Under the pieces are notes generated by a model. It had not been told where the DNA came from. It saw nothing but the letters and a program-made list of their open reading frames with translations, and did not search any database. The position numbers and the translations under genes are program-made. 64,000 bases of DNA from Neonectria sp. B-13 (taxonomy: Eukaryota; Ascomycota; Sordariomycetes; Hypocreales; Nectriaceae). Every line of letters begins with the position of its first letter. The first letter of the stretch is position 1. Shown in pieces: positions 36,731-49,057 of the stretch. The stretch lies in contig NOKP01000010.1 in assembly GCA_002682825.1 (NCBI GenBank), positions 1,054,001-1,118,000 on the forward strand, in the 5' to 3' direction.

Positions 36731-38957
36731 TGTTCGTGGACGTGGGCATGCCGGGAGGACGAAGACGGGTGTGACTCTGCGGGCTGTTGGGGGATGGCAG
36801 GCGACGCGGCGGGGGACGCAGAGGACCCAGCCCAGGTACGCCGGGGCGCGACGAGGGCGACGACGACGACGACAGCAGCAGCGAGGAACGGCGCCTAGCG
36901 ATTAGCGACGTGTGTGGTGGTTGAAGCGATGGCGCGATGGAGGGGGGGACGCGATGGTGGAAACGCGATGGATTGGAGATGGATGAGGAACGAGAGTTTG
37001 AGTCGTCGGGGTATGTCGCAAGGGGGAGCGCGGGAGACGGGAGATATCGATGGCGATGGCGATGGCGATGGTGAGGGCGATGGTGAGGTTGAGAGTGAAG
37101 TCGAGAGTCAAGCCGGAGGTGAAGTCGAAGTGAGGGCGTCGGGCTGCTGGCGGGAACAAAGAAGCGGAGCGCGCAGGGACGGACGCGGGTACGTCGTGGA
37201 TGAGGGTCGGGCCTAGGTCGCGGAGGGTGGCGCTGAGTGACGCTGAGCAACACTGACAAGAAAGAGGCAGTGGATCAGAGCCCCGAAGCTCTGTCCGAAG
37301 GCCGGCAATGGCGATGTGCGACGTGCGACGTGCGACGTAGTCGTGCTGAAGAGCCAGGTGATGGAGGCTCGTGTGTGGAGGAAAGGCGTGTGGCAGTGGG
37401 AGTGGGATTGGGATGGAGAAGGGAGTGGCAGAGGGAGGGAGGGAGTGGGAGGAGGGAGTGGGCGTGGAGCAAGCGAAGGGAACGGAGAGAGGGCGTGTCG
37501 TGTGTGGTGTTGTCCATTTAGGCCTTGCTTCCTTGTTGGCTAAGGTTGTTTGGCTTGTTTGGCCTGGCCGGGCTGGGTACGAATGGGCCTGGCGCAGAGG
37601 TGAGGTACCTGGAATACAGCACCTAGTTACCCTGCCGTAGGGCCGCTCCGTAGTGATGGTTAGGGGGCCTAGCACGTCAAGGTCGTAGTGGAGGAGGTGA
37701 TCTTCCATTGGGTCTTCGGGGCGGCGGTAGGGGACCAAGGGGCTATGGGCTCAGGCGGTTTAGTGGCCAGCGGCTCACTGACGAGGCGTCGCCGTACTGT
37801 ACGTCGGTGGGTCTGGTGCCGGCTTTTAGCGGCTCTGGTCGAATTGATCGGTCAGCCTATCCAATCCAATCAATCCATGGCAAATGCCATTCTGGTTTGC
37901 ACGTCCATTTGCACGTCAGTTTCCTCGCCTATTTTCCATGCCACATCCCCCGTCTGACTGACACTCGCCTGTCGTTTGCGCCGCGTGCCGGGGACGGCCC
38001 TATTGTCACGTCGCCTTTGTATCTCCTGTTTAGCTGGAATTATTAGGTATTGTTCATCCTTTGTTTTCGTTCTGTCGTCCTTTTGAGCACGCACTTGCGC
38101 ATGCAGTTGAAACGGCATGAACAAAAGTAATTGTCCAGGCCGTTGGGTAGGTATCTATTGCTGGACTGTTCTCAAAGAGCCACGCGGTGCTGCGCATGCA
38201 CCACTTCATACGCACACGGCCTTTGTGTGACAAAGACATAGACTAGAGTGTGCAAAGCAGGAGTGCCTCGACCGTGCATCAACGGTTCCTGCATCAAGCG
38301 TTCACGGTACTGGTCTTTGAATCACCGCTCTCATCGCTCCTCTGACCTGGATCTAGACCTAGACAAGTAGGCACCATCAATGCCCTTAGAGATGGTGATA
38401 CACAACCATGCCACCAATGCGCTGTCTATCTTTGTCCTCCTCCTCCCCCGTGACCCCCATTCCTCAATCAACTCTCTTGCTTGTTTGCTTCTCACATCTC
38501 ACTCAGCCCAACTCAGCCCACAAACCGCCACCAAGTTGCATGACCCCCCCCCCCCTCTTCCATCTTCACCCTGACATGTCCGTCTCCTCACTTGCCAATC
38601 ATCCACTTCACAGTTATGCCCGCGATGCGACACACTAAAGCATAAAGCTCCATCTCAGTTGGATCTTACAAGCACGAGCGGAGCCGTGACATTTACATGG
38701 CCTTCGTCCTGGGGTATACCGTACGTACCATGCTAACTAACCCAATCAATGCTTCCATTGCCGTGGATGCTTCCATTACCATTCCTCAACTGCTCTTTCA
38801 GGGGCAAAGCCATCGAAAAAAGCATGCTATCAAGCCAAACGCCGAATCAAGTTCCTCGCCAAATCCGTCAAGGTTAGCTCGCATCCTCCGATGTCTACCG
38901 CCGCATAAGTCTGCCGGCCCCATTCTCAAGTAGTCCGGCTGTGGTGACCTTCTCAGT
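36731..38957. other. Intergenic region, no gene seen
   Basis: About 2.2 kb. It begins with the leader and promoter of the 34289-36730 gene. A gatggc/gatggt hexamer repeat lies at about 37048-37089 and a C10 run near 38546. No supported coding sequence. Confidence 0.5.
37048..37089 (+). repeat. GATGGC hexamer repeat
   Basis: About six imperfect copies of gatggc and gatggtgagg words in the upstream region of the 34289-36730 gene. Confidence 0.75.
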
Positions 38958-41165
38958 TCAGTGACTATTATTGACCATTACCGCGGTCCCGTTCAACGCC
39001 TTACGTTTCTTCATGCCGCTCTGGTCGTCCCCATCCTCCCGGCTCTCCAGCACACCCAGTCGGTTTTCTAGGTCCCTCACCTGGTTGCTGATACCAGCGC
39101 CTGTCGGAACTATCGCAGTGATGTGGCTGACAATGTCACTGTACAGCCGTCTCGTGTTGAAGTTGTTCATCCATGTGCTCAGATGCAGAAGCTGCATCTG
39201 CAGAGCTTCCTGTCCCCTTTTGAGCTCTTGGTCAATCCCGTCTACTTGACCGCGCAACATTGCGATGCTGTGGTTTCGCAACTCATCATCTCTGCCACGG
39301 GTCTGGTTCTGGATTTCCACAACTTCCTTGGATTGTTCGTGGTCCCTTCTAACCTCATCAACTGCTTGGCTGAGTGACTTGACTTGGTCCGTCAGAGTCG
39401 TGATCCGGTCTGCTTGTACCTGGACTTGGTCCGCCAGCCCCAGAACTTGGCTTTTCGTTGCCTCTCTGGCAACTCTCTCTTTGTCGAGGAACCCGCCCAG
39501 TCCCTCAGCGACCTTGTCCAAGCGTTGATGCAGTTTGGGCCACATATCCTTCTCTACCTTGACCAGGGCTGGCGCTATGATAGCACGCACTTGTTCCTCC
39601 GTCATGGAATCAGCTTTTGCGCTGGCTCTGTTCAAGTCCAGCCTTTCCTGGATTTTCGAGACGTTATCAACTGCTTGCGTCATTTTGTCGAACATTCCGC
39701 TTGACGCAAGTGGCTGTAACGCGATGATTTTTTCAGCTAGAGAGTCTATCCTAGACTCCTGCTCTGACAGGCGCATCTTGAAATCCGAAACTGTTTGGCT
39801 CGGTTCTGCCTTACTGGGCATTTCGTCCACTTTCTTGGAGATGGCTGCTTGCTTCTCCTCGAGGGCTGTAAGCTTGGTTGACATTTCCTCTTTGAGATGT
39901 TTTATTTCCGTGAGTGCGGGGTCTAGACGTCCTTGAACGGCTAAGATCTTGCCGTCTTGTTCTTTGAGAGCTTGCTCGAGCTTGGTATCGGATACGTTGG
40001 GCTCGGGCTTGTTTCTTGGCTCGGACGCTACGGCAGCCATTTGTGTCTTGACTTGCTCGTGCATGGCGTCTATTCGACAGTCTACCTTAGTTTGACCGCC
40101 ATCGTATTTCTGCTCGAGCCTGGTAAAATTCTCTTCCAATTGCTTAAATTTTCGGTTCATTTCATCTTGGCTTGCTTTCAGTCTTTGGTTCTCCGACTCG
40201 AGCAGTCTATTCGCTTTGCCAGCATTTTCGGATTGGGCTTTCAGCTCCCGAATAGATTGTTCAAACTTGCGTTTGAACAGACTAAGCTCATTATCTAGCT
40301 GGGGCCTGAGCGATTCGAAGGCTGAGTCTCGGGACTGTGTCGGTTGCTTGTCGGGATTGGAGGGCGCTTTCGCAGTGGGCTCCTCCTTCTCTTGAACGCC
40401 TGTTTGACCGGCTGTTTGACCGGCTGTTTGAACGCCTGTTTGAACGCCTGTTTGACCGGCCAGGCCTGGCAGTATCTGGTTCGGTGACAGATGGCCGAAT
40501 TCCGTCTTTAACCTTTCATCTATGGTGAAGATCTGCTTGGTGCACATAACCAAGTCGCTCGTGGCCGTCTTTATTTGGCCCTGGAACATTTCCACAATAG
40601 ACGGAAAGTCGACATGTTTGGTGCCGGACCGTTCATGGTCTGCTCGTAGTTTCTCAAGCCTCTTGTCTGCAATTTCTTTCTTCTGCATCCATGACACCTT
40701 CTCGCATATGAGGTTCGTTAAGAGTTTGATGTCGGCATCTCTGGCGTTTTGTGCTGCGTCCGCGTCCGACTTGGGCGTGTTCTGGGTTGCAGGTTCTGTT
40801 GATTGTCAGTGATCGACCACTCTGTTGCGAAGATGTCTCTACCCACCCTGCCCTGAAAACTTGTCGACGTTGGTGGGGATTGTTTTGTGCGGGCTTGTTC
40901 TCCTATTGGGAGAATCGTGCGATGGAGACATGACGAGAAGAGGTCGGACGGGATCGCTCCGATAATCTGAACTCCAACGGCGAACATTATGTGGCGAGCC
41001 GCGACCGCGACCTCTTGGAGAACCGCGATCTCGTGTTGGGCTGCGATCTCTGTATTCTCGGTATGTTCGATCGCGATCGCGCTCGTCACGTCGGTCGTAG
41101 TCGCGATGTTCTGTACCTCGACGACCGAAATCACCACCACCCCGCCTGCTCGGGCCAGGCGCCAT
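38958..41165 (-). CDS. RS/RG-rich N-terminus, long coiled-coil protein of unknown function
   Basis: Exons (minus): 40847-41165 and 38958-40795, giving 718 residues. The first exon is arginine-rich (FGRRGTEHRDYDRRDERDR, then SPRGRGRGSPHNVRR) and resembles RNA-binding-associated RS/RG sequence. The splice rebuilds SGQEPATQNTPKSD. The second exon starts helical (NLICEKVSWMQKKEIADKRLEKLRADHE), then has a tetrapeptide array of the VQTG/GQTA type at 40397-40460, then about 480 residues of coiled coil in short blocks separated by breaks. It ends with a basic KKRKA stretch. I do not recognise the family. It may be a nuclear scaffold; the function is unknown. Confidence 0.75.
40397..40460 (-). repeat. 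12-bp tandem repeat encoding VQTG/GQTA
   Basis: Units of tgtttgaacgcc and tgtttgaccggc alternate about five times and encode a Gln/Thr/Gly tetrapeptide array in the coiled-coil gene. Confidence 0.8.
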
Positions 41166-42523
41166 CGCGGCACTGGCAACACTGGCGAGGACACCAAAGC
41201 ATGCGCGGATGAGGGGCGGTGTGAGACAGGGTTTGGGATGGCAGATTGCCTAGATGGCGCATGAGGAGGGTCCAGCCAGTCGCACGTTGCCGAGGGCAGA
41301 TGTCGCTGCCAATGCCGCTGCCGCTTTGTACGCGACCGAACGATCTCGTTAACCAAGGTAGTAGGCAGGCACCTGGGGCCTGGGATCAGGATGTACGCGG
41401 TACGAAGTAGAGGTGAGCGATGGTAGAGGAGTAGGAAGCGTCCAGATTGCGTGCTTCGGAGGAAAACTGGAAGAGGCGACTGAAGAGGTATGGAGGTAAG
41501 TACTTGGGTTGATGGGAGAGGAGATGATGGGAAGGGGAAGAAAAAGCAACAAGAGGGTGACAATGAGACACCAACCTCGGGGCACTCTTTTCTAGTGGCA
41601 GTTGGCTGCTGGCAGGGAACAGAGAAGCTCCTGCTACTAATCTGGCGGGCCTTGCCAAATGAAAGGGACAGAGAAGCCGCACCGCGTTGGGCCCTTGTTG
41701 AAAGAGCGCAAAGGCAGTGGACGACCCCGCCTATGCAGTGCACTTGCCGCGCGCCTGCAATTGAAAACCAGACGAAAAACCCAATTATCAAGCTGTGAAT
41801 CACGGCCAAAGGCGTTCGGGTTTCGAGCGTTGGCTAAGCAGCGCGGGCGCCTGTCGTGCGGCCCCGCCATCCGGCCAGCTCACAGCCAGAACAAAGCTAG
41901 ATACGCACCTTGCAATCTGAGACTAGTGGGCCGGTTAGTCTACCTTGGGAAGGGGAAACTTCAGGCCAATCACCAGAATATCGCTTTGCTCGAGATTTGA
42001 TGCGGCCTGCTCTGGCATCTCAACAACAACCTTCTGCAAACGGGGGAAGAAGGAATCCGATGTTGCCCCGCGGCACTATCACCAGGTATGCACTTTGAAC
42101 ATAAGGGCAATTAGGCTGCGATGGACTTGGATTCCCAGAGGCACTTAGAACCTTCAAGTATTCCTTTGGCTGGACAATTGATTTGTAGACAGGGTGTTCC
42201 GTCGTTGGGATTTCTTTTCTCGCTATGACGGATGAATTTGTACACCTGAATAAAAATTTAACTCGTTTTTGAAAGAATTTGCGAGTAAAAGAAGGTTTTG
42301 ATGGTTGTAAATTCTGTATTTCTGACTTGTGGGGCAATTGCGCTTGTACTTAAAACCTAGGCTGCTTGCGCTTGGTGATGCATCCGTCAAACTTCGACTC
42401 CGAAACTTCGACTCCGAACTGCGTCTTTTATTCCTCCCAGACCAGCCATACGAATCCCTCTCGCCCTCTCGCCCTGTCGCCCTCTCGCCCAACACCACAG
42501 CCAGTTATCCCCGGTCGCACATC
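41166..42523. other. Divergent intergenic region
   Basis: About 1.36 kb between the minus-strand coiled-coil gene and the adenylosuccinate synthetase gene; it should contain both promoters. A ctcgccct repeat lies at 42460-42490 in the leader of the latter. No coding sequence is supported. Confidence 0.5.
42460..42490 (+). repeat. CTCGCCCT tandem repeat in 5' leader
   Basis: Three to four imperfect copies of ctctcgccct just upstream of the start codon at 42524. Confidence 0.75.
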
Positions 42524-45500
42524 ATGTCTATCAGGGTTGTCTTGGGAGCCCAATGGGGTTTGTCATTTTCCTTTCCCATGTTTGGTGCCCCGCGCGGGGT
42601 GTGCCGACGACCTCTTGTCGCTAACTTGATTGCGCTTCCCTAGGAGATGAAGGAGTACGTCTACCCCCTCCGATCTATCATATCGAGGCTCTCAACTGAC
42701 CTATTAAACGTCAGAAAGGCAAATTAGTAGACATTCTCGCGCCCGAAGCTCAACTCTGGTACGTTCTTTACGAGGAAGAAGGGTTGTCGTTGGTGTTGTT
42801 GTTTCTGGATATGGTTGGGAGTCAACAGAGGGCGGATATGGCTAGGAGTCGAACATTGTGTTAGCAACATGGTATCGCCCTGGACCAAAATTCGCCCTCT
42901 GTTAACATACTTCTTCTATATCCAGGAACCTACCCCCTCCCGGCAGGTCCAATTTCACGACTAGTAGACGCTGACTTGATGATAGCGCGAGAGCCGCCGT
43001 AAGCCCAACATCCTCTGCGACGTCGTATACAAAAATACTAAAACGAGATAACAGGGAGGACACAATGCGGGTCATTCAATTTTGTGAGTCTGGTCTGCCG
43101 TGCTATTCTGGCACGAGTTATGCACTATGTCGCTGACCACCATTGCCACAGCGCCAACGGAGTCTCGTACAGGTATGCAGACGTCGAATCAAAGCCCCGG
43201 TTGTCGACCAAGCGAATAACTGACCAACAATAGCTTTCACCTGCTCCCTTCCGGTCTCATCAACCCGAACTGGTACGTTGTCCACAATTGTTCACTTTTG
43301 ACGAGCAGACGCGCTGACTTGACGGTAGCATGAACTTCATCGGCTCCGACGTGTAAGTTGCTCGAACTCCCTTCTCGGCAAGACGAGTCAGTGGTGAGCA
43401 AGCATTCGACCGGTGCTAACGGCATCCACCTGCAACAGGAGCTTCCACGTGTAAGTCTCACAAATCCAGTGTTCTGCGCTTCCATGCGAGTCTCTCGTAT
43501 CGCCACCCAGCTCAACACGCAATCCGTTCGGCGTATCAAGACATAGCTACAATGCTGACCATTTCCAGCCCTTCGTTTTTCTCAGAATTGAAGCAGCTTG
43601 ACGAGGTAATTCCTACTCTGGCAGCTGTCAAGAGATCGTTGCTGACATCAGAGATAGAAAGGACTCCCCAATGTCTATAGTCGGATCCTTGTGTCTGACA
43701 GAGTCAGTGACCTACGCAACGCTGGGCCGCCGCGTTATGTCATACACTTACTGACTCGTTACACCTAGGTTCATATCAACTTTGACCTTCACGCCGCCGT
43801 CGATGGTCTCGAGGAGGTCGAGCTAGGAGGTAAGCGATCTGTAATCAGGGCTTTTGTTCATGTCTAACTTGACCAGAGCGCAAGATCGGCACCACTGGCC
43901 GCGGAATTATAAGTCCACCTTGTTTATATCCTTGACAACATAAGCTAACTTTGCTGTGAACGGACCCTCATACGCTGTAAGCACATATTCGCATTGTCGT
44001 CCGTCAAAGTTATACGTTTATACTGACACTGAACTTGATAGACCAAGGCTGCTGTAAGCATTCAAAACCCCAGAGCCCCAACTATCTCACTAAACTCGGG
44101 ATTAGAGAAGCGGCATCCGTTTAGCCGATGTGTTCGACCAAGAACTCTTCGAAACGAAACTGCGTCGACTAGCATATGGCTACAAGGCCCGATACGGCGA
44201 TCTGCTCAAGTACGATGTCGAGGAAGAGATTGAGAGATTCCGAGGATACCGTACGGAGCTCGCAAAGTATGCCATTGATGGTCTGAGCTTTATGCATTCT
44301 GCGTAAGTAACCCTCGCGGCGCGGTATCGAGAGGAGCAGAAGAATGGATCAATATCCAGGATAGTTCCTTGGTCTTCCCACAAAGCTTTCCCCTATACAT
44401 ATGATAAGAAGCTAATCTTTCTAGACAAACGAGCAACATGAACGTGATTATTGAGGGTGCAAATGTTCGTGCTCAACTCCCAGCAAGTTGGTTATTTACT
44501 GACCTGACCGGGCTGGTAATCTGCCTGTCGTTATGTACTTGAAGCTCTTAAAACTTTGGCATCGGCGAGGAGACAATATCATGTCAACCGCTGCTCTGTC
44601 CACGGTTGAGGCTTGGGAGTACATGACCAGGTGGTTTACTTGTCCTGACACCAACAGGCCGTAATGCTCGACATTTCGATGGGATCATACCCCTATGTCA
44701 CTTCATCCAACACCACAATTTCTGGCATCATCGCTGGCTTAACGCTCAACCCTAAGAACATTACAGAGACCATCGGGGTGGTAAAAGCCTGTAAGTAACA
44801 TGAGTAATCACTGGACCTTTTGGCTAGTAACCATATCGAAACCAACCCCCTACCCATAACCATCCGCAATGGTTTGTAGCAGATGCTGACGACTATAGAC
44901 ACCACACGTGTTGGCGCTGGCGCTTTCAAGACGGAAGATCTCGGAGAGTACTGTCACCCTACTCACTACTCAGCTTTGGAAACGAAGCAGACTGACCATG
45001 TGCGCAACAGGGTCGGAACGAAACTCCAGGAGATTGGCCGAGAATGGGGAACATCCACAGGCCGAAGACGTCGCTGTGGCTGGTAAGCCTCTCTTCCTAA
45101 AGAATTTTGGGTGCATAGCTAACAGTGTAGGCTCGGTTTGTCAACACCTCGCGTTATTTTTCAATCTCAAAATTGGCCGTTACTTACTCGGACTTCATAG
45201 ATCTCGTTGTTGTGAAGCATGGCCACATGGTCAACTACTACACGTCGTTGAACTTGACCAAGGTAAGCCTTGCAAGAACTACTCTGAGGGGATTGGAAAA
45301 ATTGACTCTTCATACAGCTCGATGTACTTGATTCTTTCGAGACAGTCAAGGTAGCCATTGCGTACAAAGACAAGAGCACAGGCAAGGTAGGAAGCTGTTG
45401 TAGTCCGAAGTGTTGAGGCATAGCTGAAAGTATTAGGAGCTTGAATCTTATCCGGCGGACCATAACACACTAGATAACGCCGAAGTCGTTTACCACGAAA

Positions 45501-45789
45501 TGCCTGGGTGGAAACAGCCGACGACCAACGCCCGGACATACCACGATCTTCCCAAGCAGGCCCGGGATTATGTCGAGGTACAATTATTTTCAACTGCAGG
45601 ATGGATCTGATCTTATTTACTGACTGTCTCTTTAGTACATTGAGAAGTTCATTGGAGTCAAGGTTAGTTGGTTGCTTCGCCTAAAATGGCTTCGCTTGAA
45701 CTGGCTTCGAAGAACTATGCACTAACTTTGACCAGGTAAAATGGATTGGTACTGGCCCTGACCGTGAAGCTATGATTACGCGTGGCTAG
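42524..45789 (+). CDS. ade12: Adenylosuccinate synthetase in 26 exons
   Basis: This enzyme joins IMP and aspartate with GTP to make adenylosuccinate, the first step from IMP to AMP. Exons: 42524-42557, 42644-42654, 42715-42758, 42986-42998, 43055-43083, 43152-43172, 43234-43272, 43329-43352, 43439-43450, 43569-43605, 43658-43702, 43769-43829, 43877-43908, 43962-43976, 44042-44053, 44106-44302, 44425-44464, 44658-44790, 44899-44947, 45011-45082, 45131-45135, 45201-45262, 45318-45386, 45437-45577, 45636-45662 and 45736-45789. They sum to 1278 bases, 425 residues, the usual length. Motifs: GAQWGDEGKGKLVD with catalytic Asp13, GGHNAGH with His41, [54 protein letters not shown], and [11 protein letters not shown] at the end. 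All 25 introns are needed to rebuild them. Odd residues: LDISMGSYP (family LDIDxGTYP) and GAFKTE (family GPFPTE). It may be a second, diverging copy. Confidence 0.9.
42759..42985 (+). other. Long intron 3 of ade12, with hairpin
   Basis: 227 bases, the longest intron in the gene, with a GTACGTTC donor and a CTGACTTGATGATAG end. Its middle holds an inverted repeat described separately. Confidence 0.75.
42805..42925 (+). repeat. Imperfect inverted repeat inside ade12 intron 3
   Basis: Left arm 42805-42834 contains ctggatat and gtcaacagagggcg. The right arm 42893-42925 contains cgccctctgttaac and atatccag. These are reverse complements in the same order with one mismatch and different spacers. 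The shape fits a small MITE-like insertion or a hairpin. No target-site duplication could be fixed. Confidence 0.65.
43909..43961 (+). other. Apparent AT-AC intron 13 of ade12
   Basis: 53 bases starting ATAAGTCC and ending GTGAAC, with a GCTAACTT branch site 16 bases before the end. Only these borders join GGA ATT to GGA CCC and restore the invariant GTTGRGIGPSY. No GT-AG pair here does so. The donor is GTAAGT with A at position 1, and the acceptor ends in C, the usual pattern of U2-type AT-AC introns. Confidence 0.75.
45131..45135 (+). other. 5-base microexon 21 of ade12
   Basis: The exon GCTCG, flanked by a GTGTAG acceptor and a GTTTGT donor, supplies the last base of Trp, all of Leu and the first base of Asp in CGWLDLVVVK. 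Without it the frame breaks and the invariant WLDL motif is lost. Confidence 0.75.
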
Positions 45790-46407
45790 GTGATCTGGTG
45801 ACTTGCTTTATGCTTGTTACCGGTGACGAAACGCCCTTTGAAGGCTTTTCTCTGCATCAAGCGCTTGAAGCCCCTAGCTGAAGCACTGTAATCAGTGTAA
45901 ATAGAGAACCGATAGCACGCAACCCAATAGATGGATATTTCGGCTCTTATTATCCTACATACGCTCTAGATAGCTTGATTAACCAATGTGCAAGACCTAC
46001 TGTAATATTTAATAGGACTGACAGCCTATAATATTGTTAAAGGCTTTATTAATCTTAAGACCTTTAATGTTATTAACACTTTCATTAATTAAGCTAAATA
46101 GTCTTTACTAATAGAAGTATTATACTTACTATAGTATATCTATTTTTATACTATTAATTGTAACAATGAATGTGCTTGCTCCCATGAGCTCCTTGAGGCG
46201 GTGCACGCTAGTCCTGTGGCGCAAATTTCAATAGGCGCCAGCCGCGCGCGCATGTTTTTTTTCGACACAGGCAGTACGCATACCTATACCTAGCACGGAG
46301 CTCGAAAGTCTCCAGCCTCACACTCCGTTAGCATTCCTACAAACTGCCACGGCCTTGCTTCCCAACTTTGAAATCTCGGCCAACCTGTGTGCGCAATACG
46401 CGACAAG
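45790..46407. other. Intergenic region with AT-rich island
   Basis: 3' region of ade12, then an island at 45930-46170 made almost only of A and T with tattaat and attaa words, then the promoter of RVB2. The island is unlike the GC-rich surroundings and could be a relic of RIP-type mutation or a decayed repeat. Confidence 0.6.
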
Positions 46408-47968
<1,561 letters not shown>

Positions 47969-48301
47969 ATATTCGGCGAGCAGGCCTGGCGTTTGGGAAC
48001 GGGTGTGTAGTCAAGGGCGGCTGTGACGGATATTGTACCATACGATAAGTGGCGTAGACGGTGCGTCAAAGCTAAACCAAAACACAGAACCAAGTGATTC
48101 TTCTTCTTCTTCTATGGATATCAAAGTACGCACAATTATGTCTTCGGAGTGCAATCATGAAACCCGCTACTCCGGGATCGTAGCATCAAGGTCGGATCTT
48201 CCGGGCACTCGCATTCCTGGAAACGAATCAAAAAGCCCCAGCCTAACGCCGATTTGCCTCACATCATTTCCATGCAACATCTACTCCAGCCAAAGCGGTC
48301 A
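47969..48301. other. Convergent intergenic region
   Basis: 3' regions of RVB2 and of the lectin-like gene. A short ttctt run near 48099 is the only notable element. Confidence 0.6.
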
Positions 48302-49024
48302 TTATGCCTCGCCGCCCACCTCCTCGGGCTCCTCCCAAGACGTGGCGTCCTGCGACGACATTACGAGGGTGCTGTTTTGGAAGTACATCAGGCGGACCTG
48401 GTCCGACCACGAGACGGCGGCGATGCTGCTGTCGGGCTCGCCCCAGGTGTCGTCGTTGTTGACGCTCCAGAGCGTCGTGGTGTTCTGGAAGTAGGACACG
48501 ATGGTGCCCGTCGAGGGGTTGGTGTAGTAGACGCGGTACGACTCGAAGCTGGGCACGTAGACGCTCGCGAAGGCGGCGCTGGCCGACCAGTCGGAGCCGG
48601 GGCTCTCGTCGATAGGTTCCGCTGGAGGGAGTTAGTTGACGGGAACTGGGGATGTAGGTGAAGGTGAAGAGGAGGATGAAGGGTGCAAACATACAATCGA
48701 CGGCGCCCAGGATGTCAGAGTACTCAAAGTAACGCAGCCGCTCGGTCGAGTCGGACACGTAGAAGACGTGCAGGGCCGTGGCGTTGGCCCTCGACGCGGC
48801 AATGGACGAGCCCGTGCCGACGTCGCCCATGAGGTTCGACGAGGACCAGTCCCCGTCGTCGTTGTGCAGGACCCAGATGTTGCCGCCGTCGGCCTGGAAG
48901 TAGACGCGCATCGAGTCGTTGCTCAGGCGCAGCGCCGCCAGCTTGGTGTCCGGGTGGACGGCGTTGCTCACGTTGGACGAGATGATGGAGTTGGAGCTGA
49001 CCGAGCAGGGTCCCGTCTGGCTAT

Positions 49025-49057
<33 letters not shown>

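Noticed and set aside
43926..43933. ATATCCTT, a match to the U12-type donor, inside the AT-AC intron of ade12
   Set aside because: Using it would insert residues and break the invariant GRGIGPSY; no U12 branch site is present. ATAAGT at 43909 gives the exact motif.
42524..45789. ade12 as a frameshifted pseudogene
   Set aside because: Every interruption is explained by an intron with donor, branch site and acceptor (one of them AT-AC), and the total is an exact 426 codons including stop.
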